37,809 nucleotides of DNA from Tubiluchus corallicola (GCA_030141605.1 JAQGDQ010002436.1:1-37809), one strand, 5' to 3'; positions 7,103-20,949 are shown, counted from the first letter of the stretch. Made by a program: numbers and translations. Notes: generated by a model not told the origin, from the sequence alone.

Positions 7103-9026
7103 ATGAAGGGCATGGGAAGTAATGTTAAGCTGGACGGTAAGGCTGTTTCTGCTCTAAAATCTTTGGCAAGTACCTGTCGTGGAGATATTCTTACCATGAC
7201 AACTATTGCGGGAAGTGGTCATCCTGGTGGTGCCATGTCTTGTATTGATATGCTCATATCGATTTATGAACTTGCCAACGTAGATAAGGACAACGTGTTG
7301 TCGCCTTCTAGGGACCGTGTTGTTGTATCAAATGGGCACATTTCGCCCGGGGTGTATTCTATACTTGGTAGAAAGGGTTTCATCGATATTGAAGATGCGT
7401 TGTGCAGTTTTCGTCTCGTAGGCAGCCAGTTTGAGGGTCACATAGAGCGTGATGTCTTGGGAGTGGAGTGGTCTACTGGCAACTTAGGTCAGGGGCTCTC
7501 TGCAGCTTGTGGTTTTGCCTTATCGGGTCAGATTACTGGAGATGATTTTGACGTATACGTTCTCATGGGTGACGGTGAGCAGCAAAGGGCAGCTCAGCGA
7601 GGCTCGTCGCTTCGCTTTTAAGTATGGTTTAAATAATATAACAGCATTCGTTGACTATAATGGTCTTCAGATATCAGGAGATATCAACGACGTCATGCCT
7701 CAGAACATACGCCAAGAATACGTTGCTGACGGCTGGCACGTCATAGAGATAGATGGGCATAATTTTTATGAAATATTTGAAGCCACCAACGCTGCAAAAA
7801 AGATAGATCGCCCCGTGTGTATTCTGGCAAAAACGATCATGGGCAAAGGTGTCGGTTTCATGGAGCACAATGAAAAATACCATGGTAGCACCCTTACTTT
7901 TGAGCAGTTTGATGAAGCAATGTCCTGCTTGGGTCTTGATGTTGACCTCAATAAATATTTGGAACTGAGAAAGAAAAATAAAGGGAGAATCCCGCCTCAT
8001 AGGGATTTGAGTTACAAAGTTACTCTTCAGACCAGCAGCCCAAGGGAGTACGATGCTGATGCGTCTACGGATAACAGGAGTGCCATGGGAGCTGCCGTAT
8101 CGGATATGGTGCATCATTCCAGGACTACCGAGGGGAACACCCCTGTCGTTGTTTTTGACTGCGATCTGTCTCCGTCTGTCAAGACTGGGAGTGTATTGAA
8201 GGATTTCCCGGAGTGTTTTTTCCAAGCGGGTATTCAAGAACATCATACTGCGGTATGCGCAGGAGCTGTATCTATAAACGGTATTGTCCCTTTCTTTGCC
8301 GATTTTGGTGTATTTGCAATAGATGAGACTTATAACCAGCAGCGCCTCAACGACATAAATCATACAAACCTCAAGGTGTGCGCAACCCATTGCGGTTTAG
8401 ATGTTGGTGAAGATGGAAAGACGCACCAGAGTATAGACTACATAGGGCTTCTTCGAAATCTTTTCAACTTCAGAGTTATAGTACCTGGGGATCCGAATCA
8501 AACGTACAAAGCGGTGAGCAGTGCTGCCAAAACTTTTGGCAACTACTTTATAGGCATGGGTAGATCCAAGGTGCCCGTGATACTAAACGAGTCAGGAGCA
8601 CCATTCTTTGGTGAGGGGTACGAATTTGAATATGGTCGGATAGATAAGGTAAGATCGGGTAAATATGCTCTTTTTACCAATGGAGTTATGTTGCACAGGG
8701 CCCTAAGGGTGCGTGAACTTTTGCTCAAAGAGAAGATTGAAGTGGCTGTTCTCAATGTATCATGTCCGCTATCGCTCGATGTTACGTTAGTCATGAAGTA
8801 TGCGGAGGCTGGCATTATCTTTAGTTATGAAGATCACTATCCGTACACTGGTCTTGGGGGTTCTCTGATGCAGGCTGTGGCAACTGAAGGTGTTTCTTGC
8901 AGGGTGCAGGCTTTTGGGCCTACGACCTACGGGCTTTCTGGCTCATCAAATGATATTTTTGAAGCCATGGGACTTTCTCCCGATCGTGTTGCGGAGAAGA
9001 TTGCAGCCAGCATCAAGGTCAAATGA
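7103..9026 (+). pseudogene. Transketolase, reading frame broken near 7585
   Basis: Transketolase moves two-carbon units between sugar phosphates in the non-oxidative pentose phosphate pathway, using thiamine diphosphate. The first frame (7103 to about 7585) carries SGHPGGAMS and NGHISPGVYS, then the thiamine-binding GDGE. It then runs out of frame and stops at 7621. The second frame resumes exactly where homology requires, with KGQLSEAR then VDYNGLQISGD, and continues to 9026. It includes the pyrimidine-binding FFQAGIQEHH and the SVGEDG-like DVGEDGKTHQ. Joined, the two frames span about 640 codons, the normal size for a one-chain enzyme. The shift is at GAGCAGCAAAGGG: either one base is lost or two are missing, with the second giving the usual spacing of GDGE-x-Q-x-GQ. 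A sequencing error in a short repeat is as likely as a real mutation. GGGGG precedes the ATG at 7103. Confidence 0.85.
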
Positions 9027-9064
9027 TTTTACCCGTTTGTCCGAAATTTCTCGGTGTGTGTTAA

Positions 9065-9736
9065 ATGATAATTACCGGTCGCAATTCAGTCGTGGAGTCA
9101 GCCAAAGCGGGTAAGGTTCGCAAAGTTTTCATAAAGAAGGGGGCAAACCTTTACGATGTAGACTTTGATGCTCCTGTGGAAGTTGTCGGGAAGGATCTTT
9201 TTGAAAAGCGTTTCGGGTTAAGTGCCCAAGGGGTGGCTGCTGAAGTTGAGGATTTTCGCTACTCCCGCTTTTCTCCATCTGTGTTTTTATCAAAAAAGGG
9301 CGTCATAATGCTCGATGGCATTATGGATCCGCAAAACTTTGGCGCTATAATTAGAGCTGCCATGGCTTTTGGCATCAGGGATGTTATAGTATCTCGCCAC
9401 AAGCAGGCTCCTGTAACTGATGCTGTGTTCAGGGCGAGCGCAGGTGTTGCGGTCAATGCCAATATTTACGAGGTATCTAGCTTGTCTGGTGCCGTTGATG
9501 ATCTGCAAGGTGCGGGCATCTCCATCTTGGCCACAAGTGCTGATGCTGACCGTTCATTGCGACTATTGGATGTGAAGTTGCCCTTATGCATAATTATAGG
9601 TTCCGAAGGTAGAGGGATTAAGCCGTCCCTTTTAGAAAAATCTGATGCGGTAGTATCGATCCCCATCAGCGAGGATGTTGACTCTCTAAACGCCTCCCAA
9701 AGTGCCGCAATTGTGTTGTATGAGATATTCAGGTGA
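9065..9736 (+). CDS. rlmB: 23S rRNA (guanosine-2'-O)-methyltransferase, TrmH/SpoU family
   Basis: The enzyme methylates a ribose in 23S rRNA (G2251 in E. coli) with S-adenosylmethionine. The 223-residue protein has the short N-terminal substrate-binding domain starting with the typical ITGRNSVVE. Then come the three SpoU motifs of the knotted fold: DPQNFGAIIRAAMAFG around residues 87-102, IIGSEGRGI around 178-186, and a C-terminal IPISEDVDSLNASQSAAI. It starts 38 bases after the transketolase stop, with no strong ribosome site, so it may depend on read-through from upstream. RlmB is favoured over other TrmH relatives because of the N-terminal domain, but close paralogues with other RNA targets cannot be excluded. 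Confidence 0.88.
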   Translation: MIITGRNSVVESAKAGKVRKVFIKKGANLYDVDFDAPVEVVGKDLFEKRFGLSAQGVAAEVEDFRYSRFSPSVFLSKKGVIMLDGIMDPQNFGAIIRAAMAFGIRDVIVSRHKQAPVTDAVFRASAGVAVNANIYEVSSLSGAVDDLQGAGISILATSADADRSLRLLDVKLPLCIIIGSEGRGIKPSLLEKSDAVVSIPISEDVDSLNASQSAAIVLYEIFR

Positions 9737-9847
9737 AGTTTTTTAAAAACTTATACATAACGACTTCTTGACAACTTAAACAGACACTTTTCCTCAAAAA
9801 CATCTATTTCCAACTCGCCTTAAATTGCCGTGGGGTGAATAAAGATG

Positions 9848-9877
9848 TTGACAAAGGGACTTAAGTTTGCCTATATA
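9848..9877 (+). promoter_or_regulatory. Probable sigma-70 promoter of rlmH
   Basis: A perfect TTGACA at 9848-9853 is followed after 18 bases by TATATA at 9872-9877, within an AT-rich run. Transcription would start near 9884, only about seven bases before ATG 9891, predicting an almost leaderless rlmH message. If the upstream TTG at 9867 is the true start, this promoter cannot be the one used. Confidence 0.45.
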
Positions 9878-9890
9878 TATAAAATTTTTT

Positions 9891-10319
9891 ATGAAGATAC
9901 GATTGCTAAGTGTTTCAAAGATTAGAGATAGTAGGGTAAACTCTTTCTTCATTGAGTACAGTAAAAGGACGAGAGGTTTTTTTGATTTAGAGCTTGTGGA
10001 GTTTTCCAATGCTGACAAACTTTTTGCTTTTGCTGTCAAGAAAGAGTTCAGTGTACACAATGCTGTCCTTGACGTGGAGGGCAGGTCCTGTACGAGTGTT
10101 GAGTTTGCAAGCTACTTGGACGATATGCGTCGGGATGTCCGTGTTATGAACCTCATATTGGGGGATGCCTCAGGTTTGCCTGCAAAGGTAAGGAATATCG
10201 GAGATAGTTTGCTGTCTTTATCAAGTATGACGCTGTCTTATGGCATAAGTGTTGTCGTTGTTTCTGAGCAGATATACCGCGCTATGACTATAATTCAGAA
10301 TCACCCGTATCACAAGTAA
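9891..10319 (+). CDS. rlmH: 23S rRNA pseudouridine-1915 N3-methyltransferase
   Basis: RlmH methylates pseudouridine 1915 of 23S rRNA in assembled 70S ribosomes. The 142-residue protein has the expected small knotted-fold length and begins MKIRLLSVSK, as family members do. The C-terminus retains LSLSSMTL, then EQIYRAMTIIQNHPYHK. It differs from usual sequence at two places: LILGDASG replaces the glycine-rich IGG-x-x-G, and LSYGIS replaces the usual LPH followed by Arg. Start choice is open. ATG 9891 fits homology but has no ribosome site. An in-frame TTG at 9867 has AAGGGA seven bases upstream and would add eight residues. The 10-base gap to the DksA-like gene implies cotranscription. Confidence 0.85.
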   Translation: MKIRLLSVSKIRDSRVNSFFIEYSKRTRGFFDLELVEFSNADKLFAFAVKKEFSVHNAVLDVEGRSCTSVEFASYLDDMRRDVRVMNLILGDASGLPAKVRNIGDSLLSLSSMTLSYGISVVVVSEQIYRAMTIIQNHPYHK

Positions 10320-10329
10320 AGGGGGGGTT

Positions 10330-10695
10330 ATGTTAAGTGTTGAAGAAATGGAGCATTACAAGACGAAGCTTCTTGGCATGCGTGAGGAACTGACGCAGAA
10401 GCTGAAGCAGAAGTACAGTGAAGCTTTGGATTTTGGCAAGGATGGGACGCAAGACTCTGTTGATGAAGCTTACAATCTTTACAGCAAGAATATTGCTCTA
10501 GGTCGTGTGGAGACGGATGCTCTGAAGTTGAGGCTTGTAGAGCAGGCTTTGCAGCGAATATCTCAGGGACAGTATGGTGTTTGTATAGAGTGTGAGATAG
10601 ATATAGAGCCGAAACGTTTGGAGTATATCCCTTTTGCACGCTACTGCACTGAGTGTAAATCTGAGCTTGAGAAGAAGGGCCTTGTGAAGATGTAG
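10330..10695 (+). CDS. DksA/TraR-family zinc-finger transcription factor
   Basis: DksA-type proteins bind the RNA polymerase secondary channel and, with ppGpp, reset transcription in starvation. The 121-residue protein has an N-terminal coiled coil and a C-terminal C4 zinc finger (C85, C88, C106, C109). At the coiled-coil tip lies D42-S-V-D45-E-A47, which keeps the D-x-x-D-x-A pattern that DksA needs to act on polymerase, so it is likely functional rather than a plain TraR relative. A strong GGGGGGG ribosome site precedes the ATG. It lies between rlmH and gpmI with short gaps, suggesting a growth-rate-linked operon. Confidence 0.9.
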   Translation: MLSVEEMEHYKTKLLGMREELTQKLKQKYSEALDFGKDGTQDSVDEAYNLYSKNIALGRVETDALKLRLVEQALQRISQGQYGVCIECEIDIEPKRLEYIPFARYCTECKSELEKKGLVKM

Positions 10696-10725
10696 CCTGA
10701 TTGTGGGTCTTAATGGTGAACTTTA

Positions 10726-12238
10726 ATGAATAAAAAAATTGTGCTTCTGATACTTGATGGTTGGGGCTATAGGGAAGATACTGTCCACAATGCCACGAAG
10801 TTGTGCGAAGCTTCTAACTTTGATCGTCTGCTATCGAGCAATCCTCATATTCTTCTCGAAGCGAGCGGTGTCGCTGTTGGTCTGCCTGAAGGTCAGATGG
10901 GCAACTCAGAAGTTGGACATATGAACATCGGTGCCGGTCGGGTCATGTATCAGGATTATCTCAAGATCAATAGGAGTTGCGAGGATGGCTCCATATTGAG
11001 TAATGCAAACATTGTAGATTTTTTCAAAAATATCAGAGCGAACAATGGTCGTTTACATCTTTTTGGTTTGTTGAGTGATGGTGGTGTTCACAGCCATGTG
11101 GAGCATATCAAGACTATTGCTGGTATGGGAAAGACCAATGGCATTGAGGAGGTTTATGTTCACGCATTTACCGATGGCAGAGACACTCCTCCTAACAGCG
11201 GCTTAGACCATGTGCGTAAGCTGGATGAGCATCTTCGTGAAAATGATATTGGTGCAGTTGCAACTGTTGTGGGCAGATACTATGCCATGGATAGGGACAA
11301 CCGCTGGGATAGAGTTGAAAAAGCTTATAAAATGCTTGCTTCTGGAGATGGAAAAAGGGTAGAGCTTGCCCATCATGCCCTGGAAGACGGGTACAAAAAT
11401 GGCGAGACGGATGAATTCATTATGCCAAGCGTGGTTGGATCCATTGACGCCAGGGTTCAGGATGGCGACGGTGTGTTTTTCTGCAACTTTCGTTCAGATA
11501 GGGCAAAGGAGCTGACAAAAGCGTTTATTGCAAAGGATTTTGATGGTTTTGACCGAGGTGACGCTTTAAACATATCTTTTATGTCCATGACTAAGTACGG
11601 CGATGAGTTTGATATTGCAAACGCCTATCCTCCCACTTCATATGACAATATTTTGGGCAGTATCCTATCTAAAAAGGGATTGAAGCAGCTTCGCATTGCA
11701 GAAACGGAGAAGTACGCCCACGTGACTTACTTTTTTAACTGTGGTATTGAAGACCCTTTTGACGGTGAAGACAGGGTGTTGATAGATTCCCCCAGTGATG
11801 TCGCAACGTATGATAAGAAACCTGAGATGAGTGTCTTTGAGGTGACTGATCGGTTTGAGAGCCTCTATAGTGCGTCTGACATAGATTTTGTGGTCATGAA
11901 TTTTGCAAATCCGGATATGGTCGGTCACACAGGTATCGAGCCTGCAGCCATTCTTGCGTGCAAGGCTGTGGATAGGTGCTTGGGCAGAGTTGTTGATATT
12001 TGCGACAAATTCGGTGCAACCCTTCTGGTTACGGCAGATCATGGCAATAGCGAAGAGATGTTTGATGAGAAGAATCAGCAGCCACATACGGCTCATACAA
12101 CCAATCCTGTTCATTTCATTTTGCGAAACCATGACGTGCCTCTGAAGGACGTCCGGGGCAAACTTGCAGACATTGCCCCCACTATTCTCGACATCATCGG
12201 GATTGAGAAGCCAAAAGAGATGGACGGAATAAGCCTTC

Positions 12239-12249
<11 letters not shown>
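10726..12249 (+). CDS. gpmI: 2,3-bisphosphoglycerate-independent phosphoglycerate mutase
   Basis: This glycolytic enzyme interconverts 3- and 2-phosphoglycerate without a bisphosphoglycerate cofactor, using two manganese ions. The 507-residue length is typical. Metal ligand D11 lies in LILDGWGYRE, the phosphorylated serine is S61 in GQMGNSEVGH, and substrate-binding TDGRDTPP follows around residue 150. The second metal site is visible as VTADHGNSEEM near residue 435 and HTAHTTNPVHF near 450. All key residues are intact. A short GGTGA site precedes the ATG. Its last bases overlap the ComF gene by 11 nt, indicating translational coupling. Confidence 0.97.
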
Positions 12250-14057
<1,808 letters not shown>

Positions 14058-14095
14058 ATTTTATCGTAAGTCTACAATTATGGGAGGTTTATCCG

Positions 14096-15268
14096 ATGAT
14101 AAGAAGCATCTCTGATATGGATTTGGCCGGTCAGCGGGTTTTTATTCGCGTGGACTACAATGTCCCGATCAGGGATGGTGTGGTGCGTGATGAAACTCGT
14201 ATCGTGGGCTCTCTTAAAACCATAGAGTACGCTATCGAGAAAGGGGCAAAGGTTATATTGGGAAGCCATATGGGCAGACCGAAGGGAGAGAGGAAGGATA
14301 GTTGTTCCCTGAGGCCTGTGTTTGAGCATATCAAGCAAAAAGGATACTTCCCGATTGAATTTGTGGATGATTGTATTGGGCGTGAAGTAGAAGAGGCTGT
14401 TGCCAATATGAAACCTTCAACTGTGCTGCTCCTTGAGAATTTGCGTTTTCATAAGGGAGAAGAGAGTTGTGATCTTGACTTTGTCGACTCTCTGAGCAAA
14501 TTTTGTGATATCGTGATAGTGGATGCTTTCGGTACCTGTCATAGAAAACACGCTTCTGTATACGGTTTGCCGGTTCACGTGGGCAAATCTGCTGCCGGGT
14601 TCCTCGTGCAAAAAGAGGTCGAATATTTTGACAAACTCCTCAATACTCCTGCAACTCCGTTTGCTGCGATAGTTGGCGGGGCCAAAATCAATGATAAAAT
14701 AGGTGTTATCGAGCATCTCCTTGGATATGTTGACAAGCTGTTTATCGGTGGTGCTATGGCTTATACTTTTCTTAAGTATCAAGGGTTTAGGGTTGGCAAG
14801 TCGATGGTTGAGATAGAGCATCTCAACACTGTTGAAGAGTTTATGGAGGAGGCTTCCTCGAAGGGTGTTGAAGTCTTTCTTCCCGTGGATCATGTGGCGT
14901 CTATGGAGTTTTGTGGAGAGCCTGAGTATGTGGGAGAGCGGAATTTGCCGGACTATATGATGGGGCTTGATATCGGCAAGGAGACTATCCAACTATACAA
15001 AGATGAGTTGAAGACCTGTAAAACCGTCCTGTGGAACGGTCCCATGGGTGTTTTTGAGGACGATAGATATGCAGTCGGCACGATGAAGATAGCCAAATGC
15101 CTCGCATCATCATCGGCAACGACCGTTGTTGGTGGAGGGGATTCTGTCGCTGCAGTAAATAAAGCTGACCTGGGCGATAAAATAAGCCACATCTCGACGG
15201 GTGGCGGAGCTTCGCTCGAGTATATAGAATACGGTAGTTTGCCGGTTATAAATATGCTAAAGGACTGA
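14096..15268 (+). CDS. pgk: Phosphoglycerate kinase
   Basis: It transfers the acyl phosphate of 1,3-bisphosphoglycerate to ADP. The 390-residue protein has the usual bilobed layout. RVFIRVDYNVP is at the N-terminus and LGSHMGRPKG near residue 58. FVGGAKINDKI-type sequence (AIVGGAKINDKIG) lies near residue 195, LWNGPMGVFE near 310, and the nucleotide-binding GGGDSVAAVNK near 348. ATG 14096 has GGGAGGT at 14082-14088. The open frame upstream overlaps gap and is not used. The gap, pgk and F1 genes form one directional run joining substrate-level and oxidative ATP synthesis. Confidence 0.98.
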   Translation: MIRSISDMDLAGQRVFIRVDYNVPIRDGVVRDETRIVGSLKTIEYAIEKGAKVILGSHMGRPKGERKDSCSLRPVFEHIKQKGYFPIEFVDDCIGREVEEAVANMKPSTVLLLENLRFHKGEESCDLDFVDSLSKFCDIVIVDAFGTCHRKHASVYGLPVHVGKSAAGFLVQKEVEYFDKLLNTPATPFAAIVGGAKINDKIGVIEHLLGYVDKLFIGGAMAYTFLKYQGFRVGKSMVEIEHLNTVEEFMEEASSKGVEVFLPVDHVASMEFCGEPEYVGERNLPDYMMGLDIGKETIQLYKDELKTCKTVLWNGPMGVFEDDRYAVGTMKIAKCLASSSATTVVGGGDSVAAVNKADLGDKISHISTGGGASLEYIEYGSLPVINMLKD

Positions 15269-15382
15269 GAAGTTTGGCGATGGCATCTCTTTAGAACATG
15301 GCGGAGTTTGGGGTTTTTGCCTCTCTTTTCTGCTGGTGCTTGTCGCTTTGCTCTTGGTGGTGTCTTTTTTGGAGGTTGCTAG

Positions 15383-15814
15383 ATGGTTGACATGACGCTG
15401 TATCCGGATTCTATGCTTATGCAGGCGGGGCTTCTTTTCTCCATAATGATTGCGGGCAAGTTTCTGATACTGGATCCTGTTATGAAGACTGTGAATAAAC
15501 GCCAGGAAAAGGTGGACGGGCTCAAATCTTCCACAGAGGAGATCCTGAAGGCAATAGAGGATAGAAAAGCTGAGTACAATGGCAAATATGAAGCCTTGCT
15601 CACGGAAATAAGCGACTATCAAAGAACTATGAGACAGGAGGCAGCTGAAGAATCTGCGAAGATAATAGAGGATGCCAAACTGGAAATAGAGAAAGATGTT
15701 GAGATGGCCATGAATAAGCTTCGTGATGAGCTGGACACTGCGCGGGAAGATTTGGAGAGAAGTGTTGATGGGCTCACAGATTCGATAGTGTCTAAGGTTA
15801 TTGGCAAGGCGTAG
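15383..15814 (+). CDS. atpF': ATP synthase F0 subunit b' (peripheral stalk)
   Basis: This is one of two stalk subunits that hold the F1 head to the membrane. The 143-residue protein has one short N-terminal membrane helix (about residues 10-30) and then a long charged coiled coil rich in Glu, Lys and Ala. A heterodimeric b/b' stalk is known from several lineages including cyanobacteria, alphaproteobacteria and many deltaproteobacteria. It begins at ATG 15383 with GGAGG about eight bases upstream. The 114-base gap after pgk holds no clear terminator, so read-through is possible. Confidence 0.85.
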   Translation: MVDMTLYPDSMLMQAGLLFSIMIAGKFLILDPVMKTVNKRQEKVDGLKSSTEEILKAIEDRKAEYNGKYEALLTEISDYQRTMRQEAAEESAKIIEDAKLEIEKDVEMAMNKLRDELDTAREDLERSVDGLTDSIVSKVIGKA

Positions 15815-15867
15815 ACCCTTTCAGTCAGTGATTTGCTACTGCTTTTGGGTCTGTTTATAGATTTTTT
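15813..15867 (+). terminator. Hairpin between the b' and b genes, possible attenuator
   Basis: AGACCC (15813-15818) pairs with GGGTCT (15847-15852), with an inner CAGT/ACTG stem. Six T residues follow at 15862-15867, nine bases after the stem. The distance makes efficient intrinsic termination doubtful; a processing or attenuation role to set subunit ratios is possible. The rest of the 155-base gap shows no gene. Confidence 0.35.
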
Positions 15868-15969
15868 GTCTGTGTTGTCGTTAGAGTGTACCCCGTTTGG
15901 GTCTTGGTGTATTTTTTTATATGTTTGCGCTTGTGTCGATGCGGTGCGTAAGCGGTTGGAGTTGTTAGG

Positions 15970-16533
15970 TTGTTTTTAAGAGTAATTTTTCTCGTATTAT
16001 TCCTAGTTTCCTTATCCTGCGTGGCCTTTGGGGCTGGTGATGGTTATCATCCCGTTAATTGGCGCGATTTTGCCTGGCGAGTTCCTACATTCCTCTTTTT
16101 CATATTTATTTTGTATAAACTACTAAAGAAGCCTGTTTCCGATGCGCTTATCAAGCGTACTTCCGATATCGAAAAGATGATAAGAAAAGCTTTAGAAGGT
16201 GAAGAAAAAGCGAAAAAGGACCTTGCGGACTATATCAACAAGCTAGACGGGTTAGAAGCTGAACTGGATCAGATGAAGAAGAATGCGTACACATCTCTGG
16301 TTGAGGAGAAGCGGATCATTATAGAAAATTCCAAAGCTGCTGCCGATAAGCTAAAAAGGTCGTCTCTTGGATATATAGAGCTGGAGTATGGTAAGGGTAG
16401 AGATAGGCTCGTTCGCGATATTACCACTCAAGCCTTTAAGGCGGCAGAAGACGAAATATATAAGCAGTTGAGTACGAGCAGATCCAACAAATTGAATCAA
16501 GACTACTTGAGAGAGTTGAGAGGGGGTAGTTGA
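15970..16533 (+). CDS. atpF: ATP synthase F0 subunit b with signal-like leader
   Basis: This is the second stalk subunit, 187 residues. Unlike b', it starts with a hydrophobic leader ending near CVAFGAGD that looks like a signal peptide. A second membrane helix follows (about residues 38-55), then a long coiled coil. Such b subunits with a cleavable leader occur in deltaproteobacteria and relatives. The start is TTG at 15970, supported by GGAG about nine bases upstream. The stop codon overlaps the delta-subunit ATG in TGATG, so translation is coupled. Confidence 0.85.
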   Translation: MFLRVIFLVLFLVSLSCVAFGAGDGYHPVNWRDFAWRVPTFLFFIFILYKLLKKPVSDALIKRTSDIEKMIRKALEGEEKAKKDLADYINKLDGLEAELDQMKKNAYTSLVEEKRIIIENSKAAADKLKRSSLGYIELEYGKGRDRLVRDITTQAFKAAEDEIYKQLSTSRSNKLNQDYLRELRGGS

Positions 16534-17078
16534 TGTCTGTGGTACTTGCAAGGCGCTATTGCAATGCACTTTTTGCGTTGTGTCTTGATGAAAACGTTTT
16601 GGACGATGTTGGGAAGAATCTTGACGCTCTTAGGGAGATGCTTGTTGAGGGGTCTGATCTTCACACGCTGTTTAATAATCCCCTGATAGCATCTTCAGAC
16701 AAAGAGCAGGTGCTCAAAGCTCTTTTTGCAAAGAATATGATATCAAAACTCCTATACAGTTTCCTGGTAGTGCTTAACAAAGGTAACCGTCTGCCCCTTT
16801 TTGAGCTGATATGCGGGGAGATGGATAAAATGATAGCGGAACACCGGGGAGAGATTCGTGGTACAGCCTATTTTGCTTGTGAGGTATCGAGCAGCTTTGT
16901 AAAAGAGGTTGAAGATGTGCTCGCAAAAAAGATCGAGAAGAATGTCCAGCTCACCTCCCAGATTGATGAGGATTTAATCGGTGGTTTCAGGGTTAGTTTG
17001 GGCAATTCCCTGTATGATGCCAGCGTTCGCGGGCGTTTGAGAAAGCTAAAGGATGCAATGTTGACCGGAAGTAGATGA
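16533..17078 (+). CDS. atpH: ATP synthase F1 subunit delta
   Basis: Delta joins the peripheral stalk to the top of the alpha/beta head. The 181-residue protein has the helical N-terminal domain starting LARRYCNALFAL and the C-terminal block DEDLIGGFRVSLGNSLYDASVRGRLRKL, the most conserved part of the family. ATG 16533 overlaps the b stop, and GGGGG at 16522-16526 lies six bases upstream. A TTG three bases earlier is less likely. Confidence 0.93.
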   Translation: MSVVLARRYCNALFALCLDENVLDDVGKNLDALREMLVEGSDLHTLFNNPLIASSDKEQVLKALFAKNMISKLLYSFLVVLNKGNRLPLFELICGEMDKMIAEHRGEIRGTAYFACEVSSSFVKEVEDVLAKKIEKNVQLTSQIDEDLIGGFRVSLGNSLYDASVRGRLRKLKDAMLTGSR

Positions 17079-17081
17079 TCG

Positions 17082-17110
17082 GCTGCTTAGTAAGAGCGGC
17101 TTTATTTATA
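17082..17110 (+). terminator. Weak hairpin with T-rich tail between atpH and atpA
   Basis: GCTGC (17082-17086) pairs with GCGGC (17096-17100), using one G-T pair, around a nine-base loop, followed by TTTATTTATA. Within an operon this is more likely a partial terminator or RNA-processing site than a full stop. Confidence 0.25.
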
Positions 17111-17141
17111 AATAGAATTTTAATTAAGGAGCGTGTCTCAC

Positions 17142-18650
17142 ATGCAAATACGTGCCGAAGAGATAAGCCAGATAATTCGAGAACAGATCAAACAGTTTGA
17201 CAGCAAGGTGGAGATGAACGAGGTGGGCACCGTTGTCAGTGCTGGTGATGGTATTGCCAAGGTTTACGGTCTTGACAAGGCTATGTCGGGGGAGCTTATA
17301 GAGTTTCCCGGAAACACATTTGGCATCGTCTTTAACTTGGAGGAAGATAATGTCGGTATCGTTATCATGGGTGATTACTCCCTTATCAGGGAGGGGGACA
17401 CTGTAAAGCGTACCGGCAGGATAGCGTCTGTGCCAGTTGGTGAAGAGCTTGTAGGGCGAGTTGTCAACCCTCTTGGCTCTCCTGTGGATGGCAAAGGGCC
17501 TATTAATGCGAAGAAGTATGATGTTATTGAAAAAATAGCTCCCGGTATTGTTAGTCGCAAGCCTGTACATGAGCCTGTGCAGACCGGTATAAAAGCGATA
17601 GATTCTATGATCCCAATAGGGAGAGGGCAAAGAGAGCTTATCATTGGCGATCGCCAAATAGGCAAGACCGCCATCGCCGTTGACACGATCATCAACCAGA
17701 AAGGCCAGGATATGTTCTGCGTCTACGTTGCAATTGGTCAGAAGCTTTCTACGGTTGCCAGGGTGGTCGAAACTTTGGAGCAGAACGGAGCCATGGAGTA
17801 CACCACCGTTGTGGTGTCATCTGCCGGTGATCCTGCTCCCTTACAGTATATGGCGCCTTTTGCAGGGGTGACTATGGGGGAATATTTTAGAGATAGTGGA
17901 AGACACGCCCTCGTGATCTATGATGATCTTTCAAAACAGGCTGTGGCTTACCGCCAGATGTCCCTGTTGCTTCGTCGCCCTCCGGGAAGAGAGGCTTACC
18001 CTGGGGATGTGTTCTATCTTCACAGTCGCTTGTTGGAGCGAGCGGCAAAGTTGGATGATAACTATGGTGGAGGCTCATTGACGGCACTCCCTATAATAGA
18101 GACACAAGCAGGAGACGTCAGTGCTTATATCCCCACAAACGTGATATCCATCACTGACGGTCAGATATATCTCGAACCGGATCTATTTAACTCAGGAGTT
18201 CGTCCGGCGGTTAATGTCGGTATATCCGTGTCAAGGGTTGGAGGAGCTGCTCAGATTAAAGCCATGAAGCAAGTAGCGGGAAGGCTTCGACTTGACCTAG
18301 CGCAATATAGGGAGTTGGCGGCATTTGCCCAGTTTGGCTCAGATCTTGACGCCGTTACCCAGGCTCAGCTTAAGAGAGGGGCGAAGTTGGTCGAGGTGCT
18401 AAAACAAGCCCAGTATAAGCCGGTGCCGGTGGAAGAACAGGTGTCAATTATATTTTCGGGCATTAACGGATATTTGGATGATGTGGCTGATGAGAATATA
18501 CGGAAATTTGAGGCGGAATTTCTCAACTTCTTGAGGATATCAAAAAAGGAGATATTGGAAGGCATTCGCACTAAGCAAAGCTTGGATGATGAGCTCACCT
18601 CTATGCTTAAGGGCGCTTTGGAAGAGTTTAAAAAACAGTTCAAAGCTTAG
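17142..18650 (+). CDS. atpA: ATP synthase F1 subunit alpha
   Basis: Alpha is the non-catalytic nucleotide-binding subunit of the hexameric head. The 502-residue protein has the beta-barrel domain, Walker [10 protein letters not shown] at residues 169-177, and the family signature [14 protein letters not shown] near 360, which carries the arginine that completes the catalytic site. ATG 17142 is chosen because AAGGAG at 17126-17131 lies ten bases upstream; the GTG at 17133 is only one base from that site. Confidence 0.98.
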   Translation: MQIRAEEISQIIREQIKQFDSKVEMNEVGTVVSAGDGIAKVYGLDKAMSGELIEFPGNTFGIVFNLEEDNVGIVIMGDYSLIREGDTVKRTGRIASVPVGEELVGRVVNPLGSPVDGKGPINAKKYDVIEKIAPGIVSRKPVHEPVQTGIKAIDSMIPIGRGQRELIIGDRQIGKTAIAVDTIINQKGQDMFCVYVAIGQKLSTVARVVETLEQNGAMEYTTVVVSSAGDPAPLQYMAPFAGVTMGEYFRDSGRHALVIYDDLSKQAVAYRQMSLLLRRPPGREAYPGDVFYLHSRLLERAAKLDDNYGGGSLTALPIIETQAGDVSAYIPTNVISITDGQIYLEPDLFNSGVRPAVNVGISVSRVGGAAQIKAMKQVAGRLRLDLAQYRELAAFAQFGSDLDAVTQAQLKRGAKLVEVLKQAQYKPVPVEEQVSIIFSGINGYLDDVADENIRKFEAEFLNFLRISKKEILEGIRTKQSLDDELTSMLKGALEEFKKQFKA

Positions 18651-18666
18651 ATTGTGAGGATAGTTA

Positions 18667-20936
<2,270 letters not shown>

Positions 20937-20949
20937 GATAGTATTAGTT

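Noticed and set aside
7509-7621. Overlapping transketolase frames as two separate subunit genes (split transketolase).
   Set aside because: Natural split enzymes divide between the two thiamine domains, near residue 270-300, not inside the GDGE motif at about residue 160. The overlap ORF lacks a ribosome site.
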